The notes: generated from the letters alone by a model not told the origin. A stretch of 64,000 nt of DNA from Acidimicrobiales bacterium (GCA_034521975.1 JAXHLR010000002.1:248001-312000); one strand, 5' to 3'; numbered from the stretch's first letter, positions 34,524-47,347 are shown. Program-made: numbers and translations.

Positions 34524-34963
34524 GCCGTTCCACCGTGTTGATCCTCTCGGGTGCCAACCTGGCGATCCTGGGTGAGCGCCAACCCGAGATCTACGGCACC
34601 ACCACCCTCGATCAGCTCATCGACCTGGCCGAGCGACGGGCAGCGACCCACGATCTCGACGTGGAGCACCACCAGAGCAATCACGAGGGAGACCTGGTCG
34701 ACACCATTCTCGCCGCCAGGGGCAGGGTCGGAGCGATCATCGTCAACCCCGGTGCGTTCACCCACTACGCCTGGTCGATCCACGACGCGCTCGCTGCGTT
34801 CGACGGTCCCGTGATCGAGGTGCACCTGTCGAACCCCAACGCCCGCGAGCCGTGGCGGCACACCTCGGTCGTGTCGCCGGTCGCGGCCGGGACCATCGCC
34901 GGACTGGGGTCGCTCGGCTACGAGATGGCCGTCGATGCCGTCGCCGCGCTGCTCGAGCCGTGA
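34520..34963 (+). CDS. aroQ: Type II 3-dehydroquinate dehydratase
   Basis: A 147-residue dodecameric-type dehydratase. The active-site Arg and Tyr are in GERQPEIYGTTT, His in NPGAFTHYAWSIHDAL and His in EVHLSNPNAREPWRHTS. The opening motif is LSGANLAILG rather than the usual LNGPNLNLLG, a mild divergence that keeps the key Asn. GTG start overlaps the aroB stop; the stop overlaps the peptidase start. Confidence 0.92.
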   Translation: MSRSTVLILSGANLAILGERQPEIYGTTTLDQLIDLAERRAATHDLDVEHHQSNHEGDLVDTILAARGRVGAIIVNPGAFTHYAWSIHDALAAFDGPVIEVHLSNPNAREPWRHTSVVSPVAAGTIAGLGSLGYEMAVDAVAALLEP

Positions 34964-36084
34964 CCACCACCTCGTGGCCTGCGCCGAACCTGCCGGCCAT
35001 GGAGCGCAGCGCCCGGTTCGATCGTGTGCGCCGGGAGATCTCCCGACACCGGGCCGATGCCCTGCTGGTCACCAAGCTGGTCAACCTCCGGTGGTTGACG
35101 GGTTTCAGTGGTTCTGCCGGAATGTTGCTGATCCTGCCCCGCCGATCGGTGCTGATCACCGACGGTCGCTACCGCGAGTCCGCTTCTGCCGAGCTCGCAG
35201 ATGCGCGAGTGGACGCGGAGCTCGCGGTCACCAGCGCACCGGGGGAGGTGCTCTCGGAGCTGACCCGCGAGGAGGAGCTCGGCTGTGTCGCGGCCGAGGC
35301 CGACGACCTCTCCTGGGCGAGCGCCCAGGTTGCCGACGCCAGCTGGTTCCCCGATGCCGAACTGGTGCCGACGACCGGGTTGATCGAGTCGCTGCGCGAG
35401 GTGAAGGAGTCGGCCGAGATCGCCCGCGCCGAAGCGGCTGCGGGCATCGCCGACGCAGCACTGGCCGAGGTCGTTCCCATGCTTCGTGCCGGTGCGACCG
35501 AGGTCGAGGTCGCGGTCGCCCTCGAGTCCGCCATGCGACGTCTCGGCGCCGAGGAGCCGGCGTTCGACACCATCGTGGCGTCAGGACCCAACTCGGCGGT
35601 ACCCCATCACCGCCCCACCGGCCGGGTGATCGAACAGGGTGATCTCGTGGTCATCGACATGGGGGCCACCGTCGACGGCTACCGATCCGACATGACCCGC
35701 ACCTTCGTGATCGGCGAGCCCTCCGACACCGCCGGGCGCCTGCTCGAGGTGGTGGCCGCGGCCCAGGCCGCCGGGGTGGAGGAGGTGGTCGCCGGCAGGC
35801 CGTGTCGTGACGTCGACGCCGCCGCTCGGAGGGTGGTCGCCGAGGCCGGGTGGGCCGAGGCGTTCGTACATCCCACCGGTCATGGGGTGGGCCTCGAGAT
35901 CCACGAGCGCCTTCGTCTCGCCGCGACCTCCGATGATACGCTCGCCGTCGGCCACGTGGTGACCGTCGAACCCGGGGTCTACCTGCCAGGGTTCGGTGGG
36001 GTCCGCATCGAGGACACCGTCGAGGTCACCGGCACCGGCTGTCGTCGTCTCACCCGTTCGTCCCACCACACCGTCCTCGGTTGA
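34960..36084 (+). CDS. M24-family aminopeptidase (Xaa-Pro peptidase-like)
   Basis: A 374-residue two-domain peptidase. The N-terminal creatinase-like domain (about 15-140) contains NLRWLTGFSGSAGMLLI; the pita-bread catalytic domain has the five metal ligands in VIDMGATVDGYRSDMTRTF, HPTGHGVGLEIHE, TVEPGVYLPGFGGVRIED. It probably removes N-terminal residues next to proline in the cytosol. Its place between aroQ and efp is conserved in actinobacteria, where it is annotated pepP or pepQ. GTG start overlaps the aroQ stop. Confidence 0.9.
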   Translation: MTTTSWPAPNLPAMERSARFDRVRREISRHRADALLVTKLVNLRWLTGFSGSAGMLLILPRRSVLITDGRYRESASAELADARVDAELAVTSAPGEVLSELTREEELGCVAAEADDLSWASAQVADASWFPDAELVPTTGLIESLREVKESAEIARAEAAAGIADAALAEVVPMLRAGATEVEVAVALESAMRRLGAEEPAFDTIVASGPNSAVPHHRPTGRVIEQGDLVVIDMGATVDGYRSDMTRTFVIGEPSDTAGRLLEVVAAAQAAGVEEVVAGRPCRDVDAAARRVVAEAGWAEAFVHPTGHGVGLEIHERLRLAATSDDTLAVGHVVTVEPGVYLPGFGGVRIEDTVEVTGTGCRRLTRSSHHTVLG

Positions 36085-36096
36085 GTCCGACCCCCT

Positions 36097-36120
36097 CATC
36101 TGTCCGCCCATCTGTCCGCC
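36097..36120 (+). repeat. 12-base perfect tandem duplication before efp
   Basis: CATCTGTCCGCC occurs twice in direct succession in the 55 bases between the peptidase and efp. It separates the two genes without an evident promoter; it could be a recent slippage duplication. Confidence 0.75.
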
Positions 36121-36139
36121 CGCGCGAGGAAGCACCAGC

Positions 36140-36703
36140 ATGCCCGCAGTCTCGACCAACGACCTGAAGAACGGGATGACCCTTGCCATCGACGGCGATC
36201 TGTTGAACGTCGTCGAGTTCCAGCACGTCAAGCCCGGCAAGGGCGGTGCCTTCGTCCGAACGAAGCTCAAGAACGCCCGCACCGGCGCCATCGTCGATCG
36301 CACCTTCCGTGCCGACGAGAAGCTCGAGCGGGCCATGATCGACAAGCGCGAGATGCAGTACCTCTACCACGACGGCACCGACTACATCTTCATGGACAGC
36401 GAGACCTACGACCAGCTCCACGTGCCTGCCGAGACCCTCGGCGACGCGGCGGGCTATCTGGTCGAGAGCGACACGGCCGTGCTCCAGATGTTCGGCACCG
36501 AGATCGTCGGGGTCGAGCTGCCCGCGGCGGTCGAGCTCACCGTGGCCGAGACCGAGCCGGGCATGCAGGGCGATCGGGTCTCGGGTGCCCGCAAGCCGGC
36601 GACCCTCCAGACGGGTCTGGTCGTGCAGGTGCCACTGTTCGTCAACGTGGGTGATCGGCTCAAGATCGACACCCGCTCGGGCGAGTACATCACCCGCGCG
36701 TGA
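36140..36703 (+). CDS. efp: Elongation factor P
   Basis: A 187-residue factor that relieves ribosome stalling at consecutive prolines. KOW-like domain I carries the loop VKPGKGGAFVRTKLKN with the tip Lys; domains II and III follow, ending VNVGDRLKIDTRSGEYITRA. The tip is Lys with flanking Gly, the form used in actinobacteria without EpmA or rhamnosyl-modification. GAGGA lies 9 bases before ATG 36140. Overlaps nusB by GTGA. Confidence 0.95.
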   Translation: MPAVSTNDLKNGMTLAIDGDLLNVVEFQHVKPGKGGAFVRTKLKNARTGAIVDRTFRADEKLERAMIDKREMQYLYHDGTDYIFMDSETYDQLHVPAETLGDAAGYLVESDTAVLQMFGTEIVGVELPAAVELTVAETEPGMQGDRVSGARKPATLQTGLVVQVPLFVNVGDRLKIDTRSGEYITRA

Positions 36704-37098
36704 GCGCCAGCCGCCGCGAGGCCCGCGAACGGGCCCTCGGGCTCCTCTACGAAGCCGAGGCACGCGACGTCGCCCCGGCGGCGGTGCTCGAATCGCTTCC
36801 GGTGCCTCCCGATCCCTACGCCGTCGACCTCGTCGTCGGGGTGGGCGACGACCAGGAGACCATCGACGAGCTCATCGGGCGCTTCGCCAAGGACTGGAAG
36901 CTCGAACGCATGCCTGCGATCGACCGGGCGGTGCTGCGGATGGCGATCCACGAGCTGATGTCGTGCCACGAGGTGCCGACCGGTGTCGCCATCTCCGAAG
37001 CGGTCGATCTCGCCACCCAGTACTCCACCGACGAATCGGGCCGGTTCGTCAACGGCATGCTGTCGCGCATCGCCGCCGAGGTCCGTCCCGACCCCTGA
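36700..37098 (+). CDS. nusB: Transcription antitermination factor NusB
   Basis: A 132-residue all-helical protein that with NusE (S10) binds boxA of rRNA leaders. It begins RREARERALGLLYEAE and ends with DLATQYSTDESGRFVNGMLSRIA, both typical. GTG overlaps the efp stop. It is the last gene before the pyr promoter. Confidence 0.94.
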   Translation: MSASRREARERALGLLYEAEARDVAPAAVLESLPVPPDPYAVDLVVGVGDDQETIDELIGRFAKDWKLERMPAIDRAVLRMAIHELMSCHEVPTGVAISEAVDLATQYSTDESGRFVNGMLSRIAAEVRPDP

Positions 37099-37108
37099 CC
37101 GTGCCTGC

Positions 37109-37114
37109 TATGAT
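37109..37114 (+). promoter_or_regulatory. -10 element of the pyr operon
   Basis: TATGAT at 37109-37114 predicts transcription from about 37121, giving a leader of about 50 bases that contains the PyrR-binding loop and a strong Shine-Dalgarno sequence. Confidence 0.5.
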
Positions 37115-37124
37115 CTCGCTCTGA

Positions 37125-37155
37125 CCGTGAAGCGGGTCCCGTGAGGCCCGAACGG
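37125..37155 (+). promoter_or_regulatory. PyrR-binding RNA hairpin
   Basis: Lower stem CCGT (37125-37128) with ACGG (37152-37155); a purine bulge GAAG (37129-37132) on the 5' side; upper stem CGGG (37133-37136) with CCCG (37147-37150); loop TCCCGTGAGG (37137-37146). This fits the known PyrR consensus UCCNGNGAGG with 5' purine bulge. The Shine-Dalgarno sequence AGGAAGG (37158-37164) begins 3 bases after the hairpin, so bound PyrR would hinder ribosome loading. Confidence 0.85.
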
Positions 37156-37171
37156 ACAGGAAGGCACGCAC

Positions 37172-37762
37172 TTGGCTCGACGTGAACGACCACACACGCC
37201 CCCGCGCGGGGGCGTTTTTCTTGCCCGCAGCCAGGTCCTCGACGCCGACGACATCCGGCGGGCGCTGCGCCGCATGGCCCATGAGGTGATCGAGCGCAAC
37301 CACGGGCTCGAACACGTGGTGGTGATCGGGCTCCAGACCGGCGGGGTCCCCCTGGCCGGGGCGCTGGCCGAGGCTCTCGCCGCCATCGAAGGTCGTCAGG
37401 TCCCAACCGGCTCGCTCGACGTGGCCTTCCACCGTGACGACATCGGGCTGCGGCCGATCATGCCCGAGGCGGTCACCGAGATCCCGGTCGACCTCACCGG
37501 GCGAGTGGTCGTCCTTGTCGACGACGTGCTGTTCACCGGGCGCACCGTGCGGGCTGGTCTCGACGCGCTCGCCAACTTCGGGCGGCCGCAGGCCATCCAG
37601 CTGGCGGTGATGGTCGACCGTGGCCACCGCGAGCTGCCCATCCGTCCCGACTTCGTGGGGAAGAACCTGCCCACCCGTCGCGACGAGGTGGTCGATGTGA
37701 CCCTCGATGGCGTGCGCCTGGGCGAGCTCGGCGACCCACCAACGGGGGAGGGGGACAGGTGA
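37172..37762 (+). CDS. pyrR: Pyrimidine operon regulator / uracil phosphoribosyltransferase-like
   Basis: A 196-residue protein: PRPP-binding loop [21 protein letters not shown] (about 113-133), [11 protein letters not shown], and [10 protein letters not shown]. PyrR senses UMP/UTP and binds the leader hairpin to reduce pyr expression; many also have UPRTase activity. TTG 37172 is 7 bases after AGGAAGG and is the only usable start: no ATG, GTG or TTG lies between it and the conserved [17 protein letters not shown]. The first 17 codons therefore run through an intrinsic terminator (37197-37219) and add a PRGG-containing N-terminal extension not usual in PyrR. GTGA overlap with pyrB. Confidence 0.9.
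   Translation: MARRERPHTPPRGGVFLARSQVLDADDIRRALRRMAHEVIERNHGLEHVVVIGLQTGGVPLAGALAEALAAIEGRQVPTGSLDVAFHRDDIGLRPIMPEAVTEIPVDLTGRVVVLVDDVLFTGRTVRAGLDALANFGRPQAIQLAVMVDRGHRELPIRPDFVGKNLPTRRDEVVDVTLDGVRLGELGDPPTGEGDR
37197..37219 (+). terminator. Intrinsic terminator inside pyrR codons 9-16
   Basis: CGCCCCC (37197-37203), loop GCGC, GGGGGCG (37208-37214), then TTTTT (37215-37219): a perfect 7-base-pair G+C stem plus U-tract. It is translated as the PPRGGVF stretch of PyrR. Ribosomes moving through it would prevent folding. Confidence 0.85.
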
Positions 37763-38709
37763 AGCACCTCCTGTCGATCCGCGATCTCGGAGCCGACGGC
37801 ATCGCCGAGGTTCACGACCTCACCGACAGCTTCGTCGAGGTCAGCTCCCGGGCCATCCCCAAGGTCCCGGCGCTGCGGGGCCGAACGGTGGCGTGGCTGT
37901 TCTACGAGGACTCCACACGCACCCGCACCTCCTTCGAGGCCGCCGCCCGCCGACTGTCGGCCGACACGGTGAACTTCAGCGTCGGGTCGTCGTCGGTGAA
38001 CAAGGGCGAATCGCTGCGCGACACCGCCCTCACCATCCAGGCCATGGGCGTCGATGCCATCGTGGTGCGCCACGCCTCGGCGGGGGTGCCGTGGCAGCTC
38101 ACCCGCTGGCTCGACGCCTCGGTCGTCAACGCGGGCGACGGGTGGCACGAACACCCGACACAGGCACTGCTCGACACCTACACGCTGCGCGAGCGGCTGG
38201 GAGGCCTCGATGGCCGGCGCATCGCCATCATCGGCGACATCAAGCACTCGCGGGTGGCGGGCAGCAACGTGCACGCGTTCACCGCCATGGGTGCCGAGGT
38301 GGTGCTGGTGGCACCGCCAACGTTGCTACCGGCGAACCTCGATGCCTGGCCGGTCGAGGTGAGCCACGACCTCGATGCCGTGTTGCCCACCGTCGATGTC
38401 GCCTACACCCTGCGGATGCAACTCGAACGCCAGCGCGCCGCGCCGGTGCCGAGCCTCCGCGAGTTCACCCACCGCTACGGGCTCAGCGCCGAGCGGGCCG
38501 CGCGGCTGCCCGAGCACGCGTTGGTGATGCACCCCGGACCCATGAACCGGGGTGTCGAGATCGCCGCCGAGGTGGCCGACGGGCCCCGGTCGGTGATCCT
38601 CGACCAGGTCCGGAACGGGGTGGCGGTGCGCATGGCGGTGCTGTTCTTGTTGTTGGGGTCGGGACGTCCCGACGAACGAGTGGAGGGGACGGTGGCCGCA
38701 CGTGGCTGA
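37759..38709 (+). CDS. pyrB: Aspartate carbamoyltransferase, catalytic
   Basis: A 316-residue enzyme making carbamoyl-aspartate. It shows [12 protein letters not shown] for carbamoyl phosphate, [38 protein letters not shown] and [12 protein letters not shown]. There is no pyrI, as usual for this operon type. The end overlaps pyrC by 8 bases. Confidence 0.95.
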   Translation: MKHLLSIRDLGADGIAEVHDLTDSFVEVSSRAIPKVPALRGRTVAWLFYEDSTRTRTSFEAAARRLSADTVNFSVGSSSVNKGESLRDTALTIQAMGVDAIVVRHASAGVPWQLTRWLDASVVNAGDGWHEHPTQALLDTYTLRERLGGLDGRRIAIIGDIKHSRVAGSNVHAFTAMGAEVVLVAPPTLLPANLDAWPVEVSHDLDAVLPTVDVAYTLRMQLERQRAAPVPSLREFTHRYGLSAERAARLPEHALVMHPGPMNRGVEIAAEVADGPRSVILDQVRNGVAVRMAVLFLLLGSGRPDERVEGTVAARG

Positions 38710-39982
38710 ACTGGTCATCAGGGGCGGGACGATCATCGACCCGAACGGCAGTCACGAGACCGACGTGGCCATCGCCGACGGTCGGGTGGTCGAGCTCGGA
38801 ACGGATCTCGATGGCGACCGGATCCTCGACGCGTCGGGCTGCATCGTCAGTCCCGGCTTCGTCGACCTCCACACCCATCTTCGCCAGCCCGGCCGCGAAG
38901 AGGCCGAGACCATCGGGAGTGGGGCCAGGGCGGCCGCCCGGGGCGGCTTCACCGCCGTGGTCGCCATGCCGAACACCACGCCGGCCATGGACTCGGCCTC
39001 GGTGGTGGCCGAGGTCCTCGAGCTCGGCAACGGCGTCTCCTGCGAGATCCTGGCGTCGGGTGCCATCACCGTGGGGCGCGAGGGCGAACAGCTGTCGCCC
39101 ATGGGCGAGCTGGCCGATCTGGGGGTGAACATCTTCACCGACGACGGAACCGGGGTGCAGGACGACGCGGTCATGCGGCGCGCCATGGAGTACGCCCGCG
39201 GGCTGGGGGTGACCCTGGCCCAGCACTGTGAGGTGACCAGCCTGTCGGCCGGGACCTGCATGCACGAGGGCGAGTGGTCGACCCGTCTCGGGTTGCCGGG
39301 CCAGCCCGCAGAGGCCGAAGAGCTGATGGTGTCCCGCGACATCGCCCTGTCGGGCCTCACGGGTGCACGGATCCACTTCCAGCACCTCTCCACCGGTGGT
39401 TCGGTCGAGCTGGTGCGGGCAGCCAAGGCCCAGGGCCTCCCCGTCACCGCGGAGGCCGCCACCCACCACTTCACCCTCACCGACGCGTGCGTCGGGTCCT
39501 ACGACCCGGTGTTCAAGGTCCACCCGCCCCTGCGCAGCAGTGCCGACGTGGCTGCAGTGCGCGCCGGGCTCGTCGACGGCACCATCGACGCCATCGCCAC
39601 CGACCACGCGCCCCACACCAGCCAGGACAAGGAACGACCCTTCGACGCCGCGCCGCCGGGCATGCTGGGGCTCGAGACGGCCCTGGCGCTGGCCATCACC
39701 GAGCTCGGTGATCAGCTCGACCTCGACCACATCGTCGCACTGCTCTCGTGGCGCCCCGCTGTCATCGCCGGCGCCGCCGACCGCCACGGTCGTCCCGTCG
39801 CTCCGGGCGAGCCGGCCAACCTGGCCGTGTTCGACCCGACCGCCACCTGGACCGTCGACCCCGCCGACACCGCCAGCCGAAGCCGCAACACCCCCTATGC
39901 CGGTCGCACCCTCACCGGCCGAGTCCGCCACACCCTCTTGTGGGGCCAACCCACCGTGATCGATGGAGCAACCACCCGATGA
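38702..39982 (+). CDS. pyrC: Dihydroorotase
   Basis: A 426-residue zinc amidohydrolase (class I). Metal residues are in [14 protein letters not shown], an Asp in NIFTDDGTG, His in [11 protein letters not shown] and Asp in [12 protein letters not shown]. It cyclises carbamoyl-aspartate. GTG 38702 lies inside pyrB and the stop overlaps carA by ATGA. Confidence 0.95.
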   Translation: MAELVIRGGTIIDPNGSHETDVAIADGRVVELGTDLDGDRILDASGCIVSPGFVDLHTHLRQPGREEAETIGSGARAAARGGFTAVVAMPNTTPAMDSASVVAEVLELGNGVSCEILASGAITVGREGEQLSPMGELADLGVNIFTDDGTGVQDDAVMRRAMEYARGLGVTLAQHCEVTSLSAGTCMHEGEWSTRLGLPGQPAEAEELMVSRDIALSGLTGARIHFQHLSTGGSVELVRAAKAQGLPVTAEAATHHFTLTDACVGSYDPVFKVHPPLRSSADVAAVRAGLVDGTIDAIATDHAPHTSQDKERPFDAAPPGMLGLETALALAITELGDQLDLDHIVALLSWRPAVIAGAADRHGRPVAPGEPANLAVFDPTATWTVDPADTASRSRNTPYAGRTLTGRVRHTLLWGQPTVIDGATTR

Positions 39983-41081
39983 CCATACGCCCTGCACTGC
40001 TGGTCCTCGCCGACGGCACCACCTTCGAAGGTGAGGCCATCGGCGCCGAACCACCCGGTGGGATCGCCACCGGTGAGGTCGTGTTCAACACCGTGCTCAC
40101 CGGCTACCAGGAGGTCATCACCGACCCGTCCTATGCCGGTCAGATCATCACCTTCACCTATCCCCACATCGGCAACTACGGCACCAACGCGGGCGACGAC
40201 GAAGCCGCCCATCCCGCCTGCCGGGGCGTCGTGGTGCGCGAGATGGCGCGCCGGCACAGCAACTGGCGGGCCACCGACGGCCTCGACTCGTTCCTGCGCC
40301 GACACGGTGTGGCCGGGATCGGTGGGGTGGACACGCGACGCCTCACCCGCCACATCCGCGAGGCAGGGTCGATGCCCGCCGCCTTCGGTACCGCCGACCA
40401 CTCGGCGCTGGTCGCGGCCGCGGCGACCGAGCCGGGCACCGAGGGCATCGATCTCGTCGACACGGTCAGCACCGGCGAGGCCTACACCGTCGGCCACGGG
40501 CCGAAGCGCATCGTCGCCTACGACTACGGCATCAAGTCGACCATCCTGCGCCATCTGGGCGAGCTCGGGGTGGTCGAGGTGGTGCCGGCCTCGACCCCGG
40601 CGGCGGCGGTGCTCGAGCGCCGGCCCGACGGCGTGTTCCTCTCCAACGGGCCCGGCGACCCTGCCGCGGTCTCCTACGCCGTCGACGCGGTCCGTGACCT
40701 GCTGGGCCAGGTACCGGTGTTCGGCATCTGCCTCGGCCACCAGCTCATGGCGGTGGCCCTCGGGGGCAGCACCCACAAGCTGGCGTTCGGTCACCACGGT
40801 GGCAACCACCCGGTGCGACACCTCCACAGCGGCGCAGTGGAGATCACCAGCCAGAACCACAACTACGCGGTCACCGAGGGCAGCCTCGACTCGGCCGAGG
40901 TCACCCACGTCAATCTCAACGACGGGGTCATCGAAGGCATCCGCAGCACCGAGGTTCCGGCGTTCAGCGTCCAGTACCACCCCGAAGCCGGTCCCGGGCC
41001 CCACGACTCGCGCTATCTGTTCACGCTGTTCGACCGGCTCATGGAGGGCAAAGACCTCGCCGCGCTGAAGGGAGCGAACTG

Positions 41082-41082
<1 letters not shown>
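39979..41082 (+). CDS. carA: Carbamoyl-phosphate synthase small subunit
   Basis: A 367-residue glutaminase subunit. N-terminal interaction domain includes [20 protein letters not shown]; the class I amidotransferase has the catalytic Cys in [12 protein letters not shown] and His/Glu in [14 protein letters not shown]. It supplies ammonia through a tunnel to CarB. Overlaps pyrC (ATGA) and carB (TGATG). Confidence 0.95.
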
Positions 41083-44368
<3,286 letters not shown>

Positions 44369-44372
<4 letters not shown>

Positions 44373-45313
44373 CCCGACACCGGCGCGGTCCTCGCGACTC
44401 GGTCGACCTGTCGGTCGAGGTGGGCTCGGTGCGGCTTCCCAATCCCGTGATGACCGCATCGGGGACCGCGGGTCACGGCGCCGAGCTCGGCGCCTATGTC
44501 GATCTGGCCGGCCTCGGCGCGGTCGTGGTCAAGTCGTTGTCGGCCGAGCCCTGGCCCGGGAACCCGCCACTGCGTGTTCATCACACTCCTGCGGGGATGA
44601 TCAACTCGGTGGGTCTGCAGGGTCCCGGGGTGGAAGCGTGGCTGGCCGAGGATCTACCGCCGCTGATCGACGCCGGTGCCCGGGTGGTGGTCAGCATCTG
44701 GGGCCGCACCGTCGACGAGTACCGTGCCGCGGCCGAAGCCGTCGCGGCCGCGCCCCCCGAGGTGGTGGCCGTGGAGGTCAACCTGTCGTGTCCCAACCTG
44801 TCCGGTCACGGCATCTTCGCCCAGTCGGCCGCCGACAGCGCCGCGGTCATCGAGGCCGCGGCGGTGTGCGGACGTCCGCGGTGGGCGAAGCTGACCGCTC
44901 TGGTCACCGATCTGCCGGCGATCGCCGGGGCGGTGCTCGATGCCGGCGCCGAGGCGCTCACCCTGATCAACACCGTTCCCGGACTGGTGATCGATCTCGA
45001 GGATCGCCGGCCGGTCCTCGGGGGAGGTCCCGGGGGCGTGTCGGGTCCCGCCATCCATCCGGTGGCGGTCAAGGCCGTCAGCGACTGCCGCGTCGCCCAC
45101 CCCCACGCCTCGATCATCGGTGTCGGCGGCATCGCCACCGGTGCCGACGCGGTCGAGATGGTGATGGCGGGCGCGGACGCGGTCCAGGTCGGCACCGCCA
45201 CCTTCGCCGATCCCCGGTCTGTCGCCAAGGTCCTCCACCAGCTCGAGAACTGGTGTGTCGACCACGGCATCACCCGAGTCGCCGACCTGACAGGAGCAGT
45301 CCATGACCGATGA
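44369..45313 (+). CDS. pyrD: Dihydroorotate dehydrogenase, class 1 (1B-like)
   Basis: A 314-residue flavoprotein. The active-site base is Cys in [14 protein letters not shown], which marks class 1; class 2 quinone enzymes have Ser. [46 protein letters not shown] and [16 protein letters not shown] resemble the 1B enzymes, which need the FAD/iron-sulfur subunit PyrK to pass electrons to NAD. No pyrK is next to it: carB overlaps pyrD directly. Its last 11 bases overlap pyrF. Confidence 0.93.
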
Positions 45314-46043
45314 TCCCACGAGCTCCACCTCGGCCACCGAGGTCGACCTCGACGACTTCGACGACCCCGGTCCCTGGGATCACCTCGCGCTCGTCCTCGA
45401 CGTCGACGACCACGTGGCCGCCATGCGCCTCGCCGGGCAGCTCCGTCCGTTCTTCCGGGTCGCCAAGGTCGGCCTCGAGCTCTACAGCGCCGTCGGACCC
45501 GAAGTGGTCACCGGGCTGATGAACCTCGGCTACGACGTGTTCTGCGACTTGAAGCTCCACGACATCCCCACCACGGTCAACCGGGCCTCCCGGGTGATCG
45601 GCGCGCTCGGTGCGAGCTACCTCAACGTCCACACCTCGGCCGGAGTCGACGTGGTGCGCGCCGGGGTGGAGGGGTTCGCCGATGGGGCCGAGCGGGCGGG
45701 CCTCCCGGAACCGATGATGCTCGGCGTCACCGTGCTGACCAGCGACCAGGACTCATCCGAATCGGTCCTGCGCCACCGGCTCGACGTCGCCGTCGAAGCC
45801 GGGTGTGGGGGAGTGGTCTGTGGCGCTCCCGACCTGGCCACGGTTCGCGAGGTCGGACCGAGCCTGTTCACCGTCGTCCCCGGTATCCGACCCGAAGGGG
45901 CCGACCACCACGACCAGATTCGAGTCGCGACCCCGCGTGCCGCGCTCGACGCCGGGGCCGACCTCTTGATCATCGGCCGCGCGGTCACCCAAGCCGATGA
46001 TCCCGAGGCCGCCGCCGTCGACATCGTCGAGAGCCTCTCCTGA
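45303..46043 (+). CDS. pyrF: Orotidine-5'-phosphate decarboxylase
   Basis: A 246-residue TIM-barrel enzyme making UMP. Catalytic Lys/Asp set is in VFCDLKLHDIPTTV; VGLELYSAVGP and VVPGIRPEG are family marks. An N-terminal acidic extension of about 25 residues precedes the barrel. AGGAG 7 bases upstream lies inside pyrD. It is the last gene of the pyr operon; pyrE is not in the window. Confidence 0.94.
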   Translation: MTDDPTSSTSATEVDLDDFDDPGPWDHLALVLDVDDHVAAMRLAGQLRPFFRVAKVGLELYSAVGPEVVTGLMNLGYDVFCDLKLHDIPTTVNRASRVIGALGASYLNVHTSAGVDVVRAGVEGFADGAERAGLPEPMMLGVTVLTSDQDSSESVLRHRLDVAVEAGCGGVVCGAPDLATVREVGPSLFTVVPGIRPEGADHHDQIRVATPRAALDAGADLLIIGRAVTQADDPEAAAVDIVESLS

Positions 46044-46071
46044 ACCGTGCCCCGAACCCGTCCGCGGGCGC

Positions 46072-46077
46072 TACTGT
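46072..46077 (+). promoter_or_regulatory. -10 element of mihF, leaderless
   Basis: TACTGT ends 6 bases before ATG 46084 with no Shine-Dalgarno sequence. Confidence 0.5.
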
Positions 46078-46083
46078 CGGAAC

Positions 46084-46410
46084 ATGACCCAGCCCCCTCA
46101 GCTCACCGACGAGCAACGCCAGGCCGCGCTGGCCAAGGCTGCCGAAGTGCGTCGCGAGCGCGCCGAGGTCAAGGAGCGTCTCAAGATGGGCTCCATCAGC
46201 CTCGCCGAGCTGCTCGACACCGCCGGCACCAACGACACCATCGCCAAGATGAAGGTCCTCGCCGTGCTCGAATCACTGCCTGGTGTCGGCAAGGTCAAGG
46301 CCCGCCGCACCATGGAGCGCATCGGCATCAGCGAGACCCGGCGGGTGCGGGGGCTCGGCGACCAGCAGCGCAAGGCCCTCATCGAGGCCTTCCCCTCGCC
46401 CTACCGGTAG
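46084..46410 (+). CDS. mihF: Integration host factor, actinobacterial type
   Basis: A 108-residue nucleoid protein unrelated to proteobacterial IHF. It has an N-terminal helix (LTDEQRQAALAKAAEVRRER), LKMGSISLAELLD, and the helix-two-turn-helix/HhH-type DNA-binding LPGVGKVKARRTMERIGI with RGLGDQQRKAL at the end. It bends DNA and supports phage integration and chromosome organisation. The order pyrF-mihF-gmk-rpoZ is conserved in actinobacteria. ATG 46084 is fixed by the -10 spacing. Confidence 0.93.
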   Translation: MTQPPQLTDEQRQAALAKAAEVRRERAEVKERLKMGSISLAELLDTAGTNDTIAKMKVLAVLESLPGVGKVKARRTMERIGISETRRVRGLGDQQRKALIEAFPSPYR

Positions 46411-46424
46411 GTGCCACCATCATC

Positions 46425-46967
46425 GTGATCGTCGCCGGCCCCGGCGGGGTGGGCAAAGGAACCGTGGTGCGCGAGCTCGTCGAGCGCGACCCCAAGCTCT
46501 GGTTGAGCCGTTCGTGGACCACCCGCGACCGCCGCCCGGGCGAAGCCGAGGATGCCTACCACTTCGTCTCCCGCGAGCAGTTCGAGGCGCGCGTCGCCGC
46601 CGACGGGTTCCTCGAATGGGCCGACTTCCTCGGTCAGCTGATGGGCACCCCCACGCCCGACGGCCTCCCCGAGGGCGTCGACCTGGTGCTCGAGATCGAT
46701 GTCCAGGGGGCCGAGCAGGTCCTGTCCCGCGACCCGGATTCGCTGTTCGTCTTCATGGACGCACCGTCGCGCGAGGAGCAGGCGGCACGGCTGCGGGTGC
46801 GTGGCGACTCCGAGGAACAGGTCGCCAGGCGATTGGCCAACGCCGATACCGAACGTGCACGCGGAGAAGCCCTGGGTGCCACGGTGGTGGTCAACGACCA
46901 GGTCGAGAAAACCGTCGCCGAGCTCGAGGCACTCATCGCCGAGGCCAGGGACCGACGAGCGAGCTGA
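46425..46967 (+). CDS. gmk: Guanylate kinase
   Basis: A 180-residue kinase converting GMP to GDP. P-loop is VAGPGGVGKGTVV, with Gly where Ser is usual; GMP-binding SRSWTTRDRRPGE and DAYHFVSREQFE and the LVLEIDVQGAEQV segment are typical. Start is GTG 46425, which gives MIVAGPGG; upstream only ATC codons remain before the mihF stop, so a rare ATC start cannot be excluded. No Shine-Dalgarno sequence is seen, suggesting coupling to mihF. Confidence 0.92.
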   Translation: MIVAGPGGVGKGTVVRELVERDPKLWLSRSWTTRDRRPGEAEDAYHFVSREQFEARVAADGFLEWADFLGQLMGTPTPDGLPEGVDLVLEIDVQGAEQVLSRDPDSLFVFMDAPSREEQAARLRVRGDSEEQVARRLANADTERARGEALGATVVVNDQVEKTVAELEALIAEARDRRAS

Positions 46968-46999
46968 GGCGATGCTGGGGTGGCAGCACCTCCCGCTGC

Positions 47000-47005
47000 T
47001 AGTCT
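47000..47005 (+). promoter_or_regulatory. -10 element of rpoZ
   Basis: TAGTCT predicts a start near 47012 and a leader of about 27 bases holding GGAG (47030-47033) before ATG 47039; a conventional leadered promoter. Confidence 0.4.
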
Positions 47006-47038
47006 TGTTGGTCGGCCTCGCCCACCTCTGGAGCACCC

Positions 47039-47338
47039 ATGACCCAGTTCAACGACTCGATGATGAACCCCTCGCTCGAGGACCTGCTCGAGCGCACCGG
47101 ATCCAAGTTCGACCTGGTCACCCTCGCTTCGCTCCGAGCCCGCCAGATCAACAGCTACTTCGGCCAGCTCGGCGACGCCGGTGGCCCCGCCATCCCACCG
47201 CAGGTGGCCTCCACCGCTCGCAAGCCGCTGTCGATCGCCTTCGAGGAGATCGCAGCCGACAAGATCGTGGCGCGGCGCACCGACACGCCGGACGCGTCCG
47301 ATGAGTCCGCTGCCGACACCGACAGCCCGACCGAGTAG
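47039..47338 (+). CDS. rpoZ: RNA polymerase omega subunit
   Basis: A 99-residue omega subunit, which wraps the beta-prime C-terminus during core assembly. MNPSLEDLLERTGSKFDLVT and RARQINSYFGQLG, then KPLSIAFEEIAADKI, match the actinobacterial form. The last 18 residues are Asp/Ser-rich. coaBC follows after 9 bases. Confidence 0.93.
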   Translation: MTQFNDSMMNPSLEDLLERTGSKFDLVTLASLRARQINSYFGQLGDAGGPAIPPQVASTARKPLSIAFEEIAADKIVARRTDTPDASDESAADTDSPTE

Positions 47339-47347
47339 CCCACCGTC

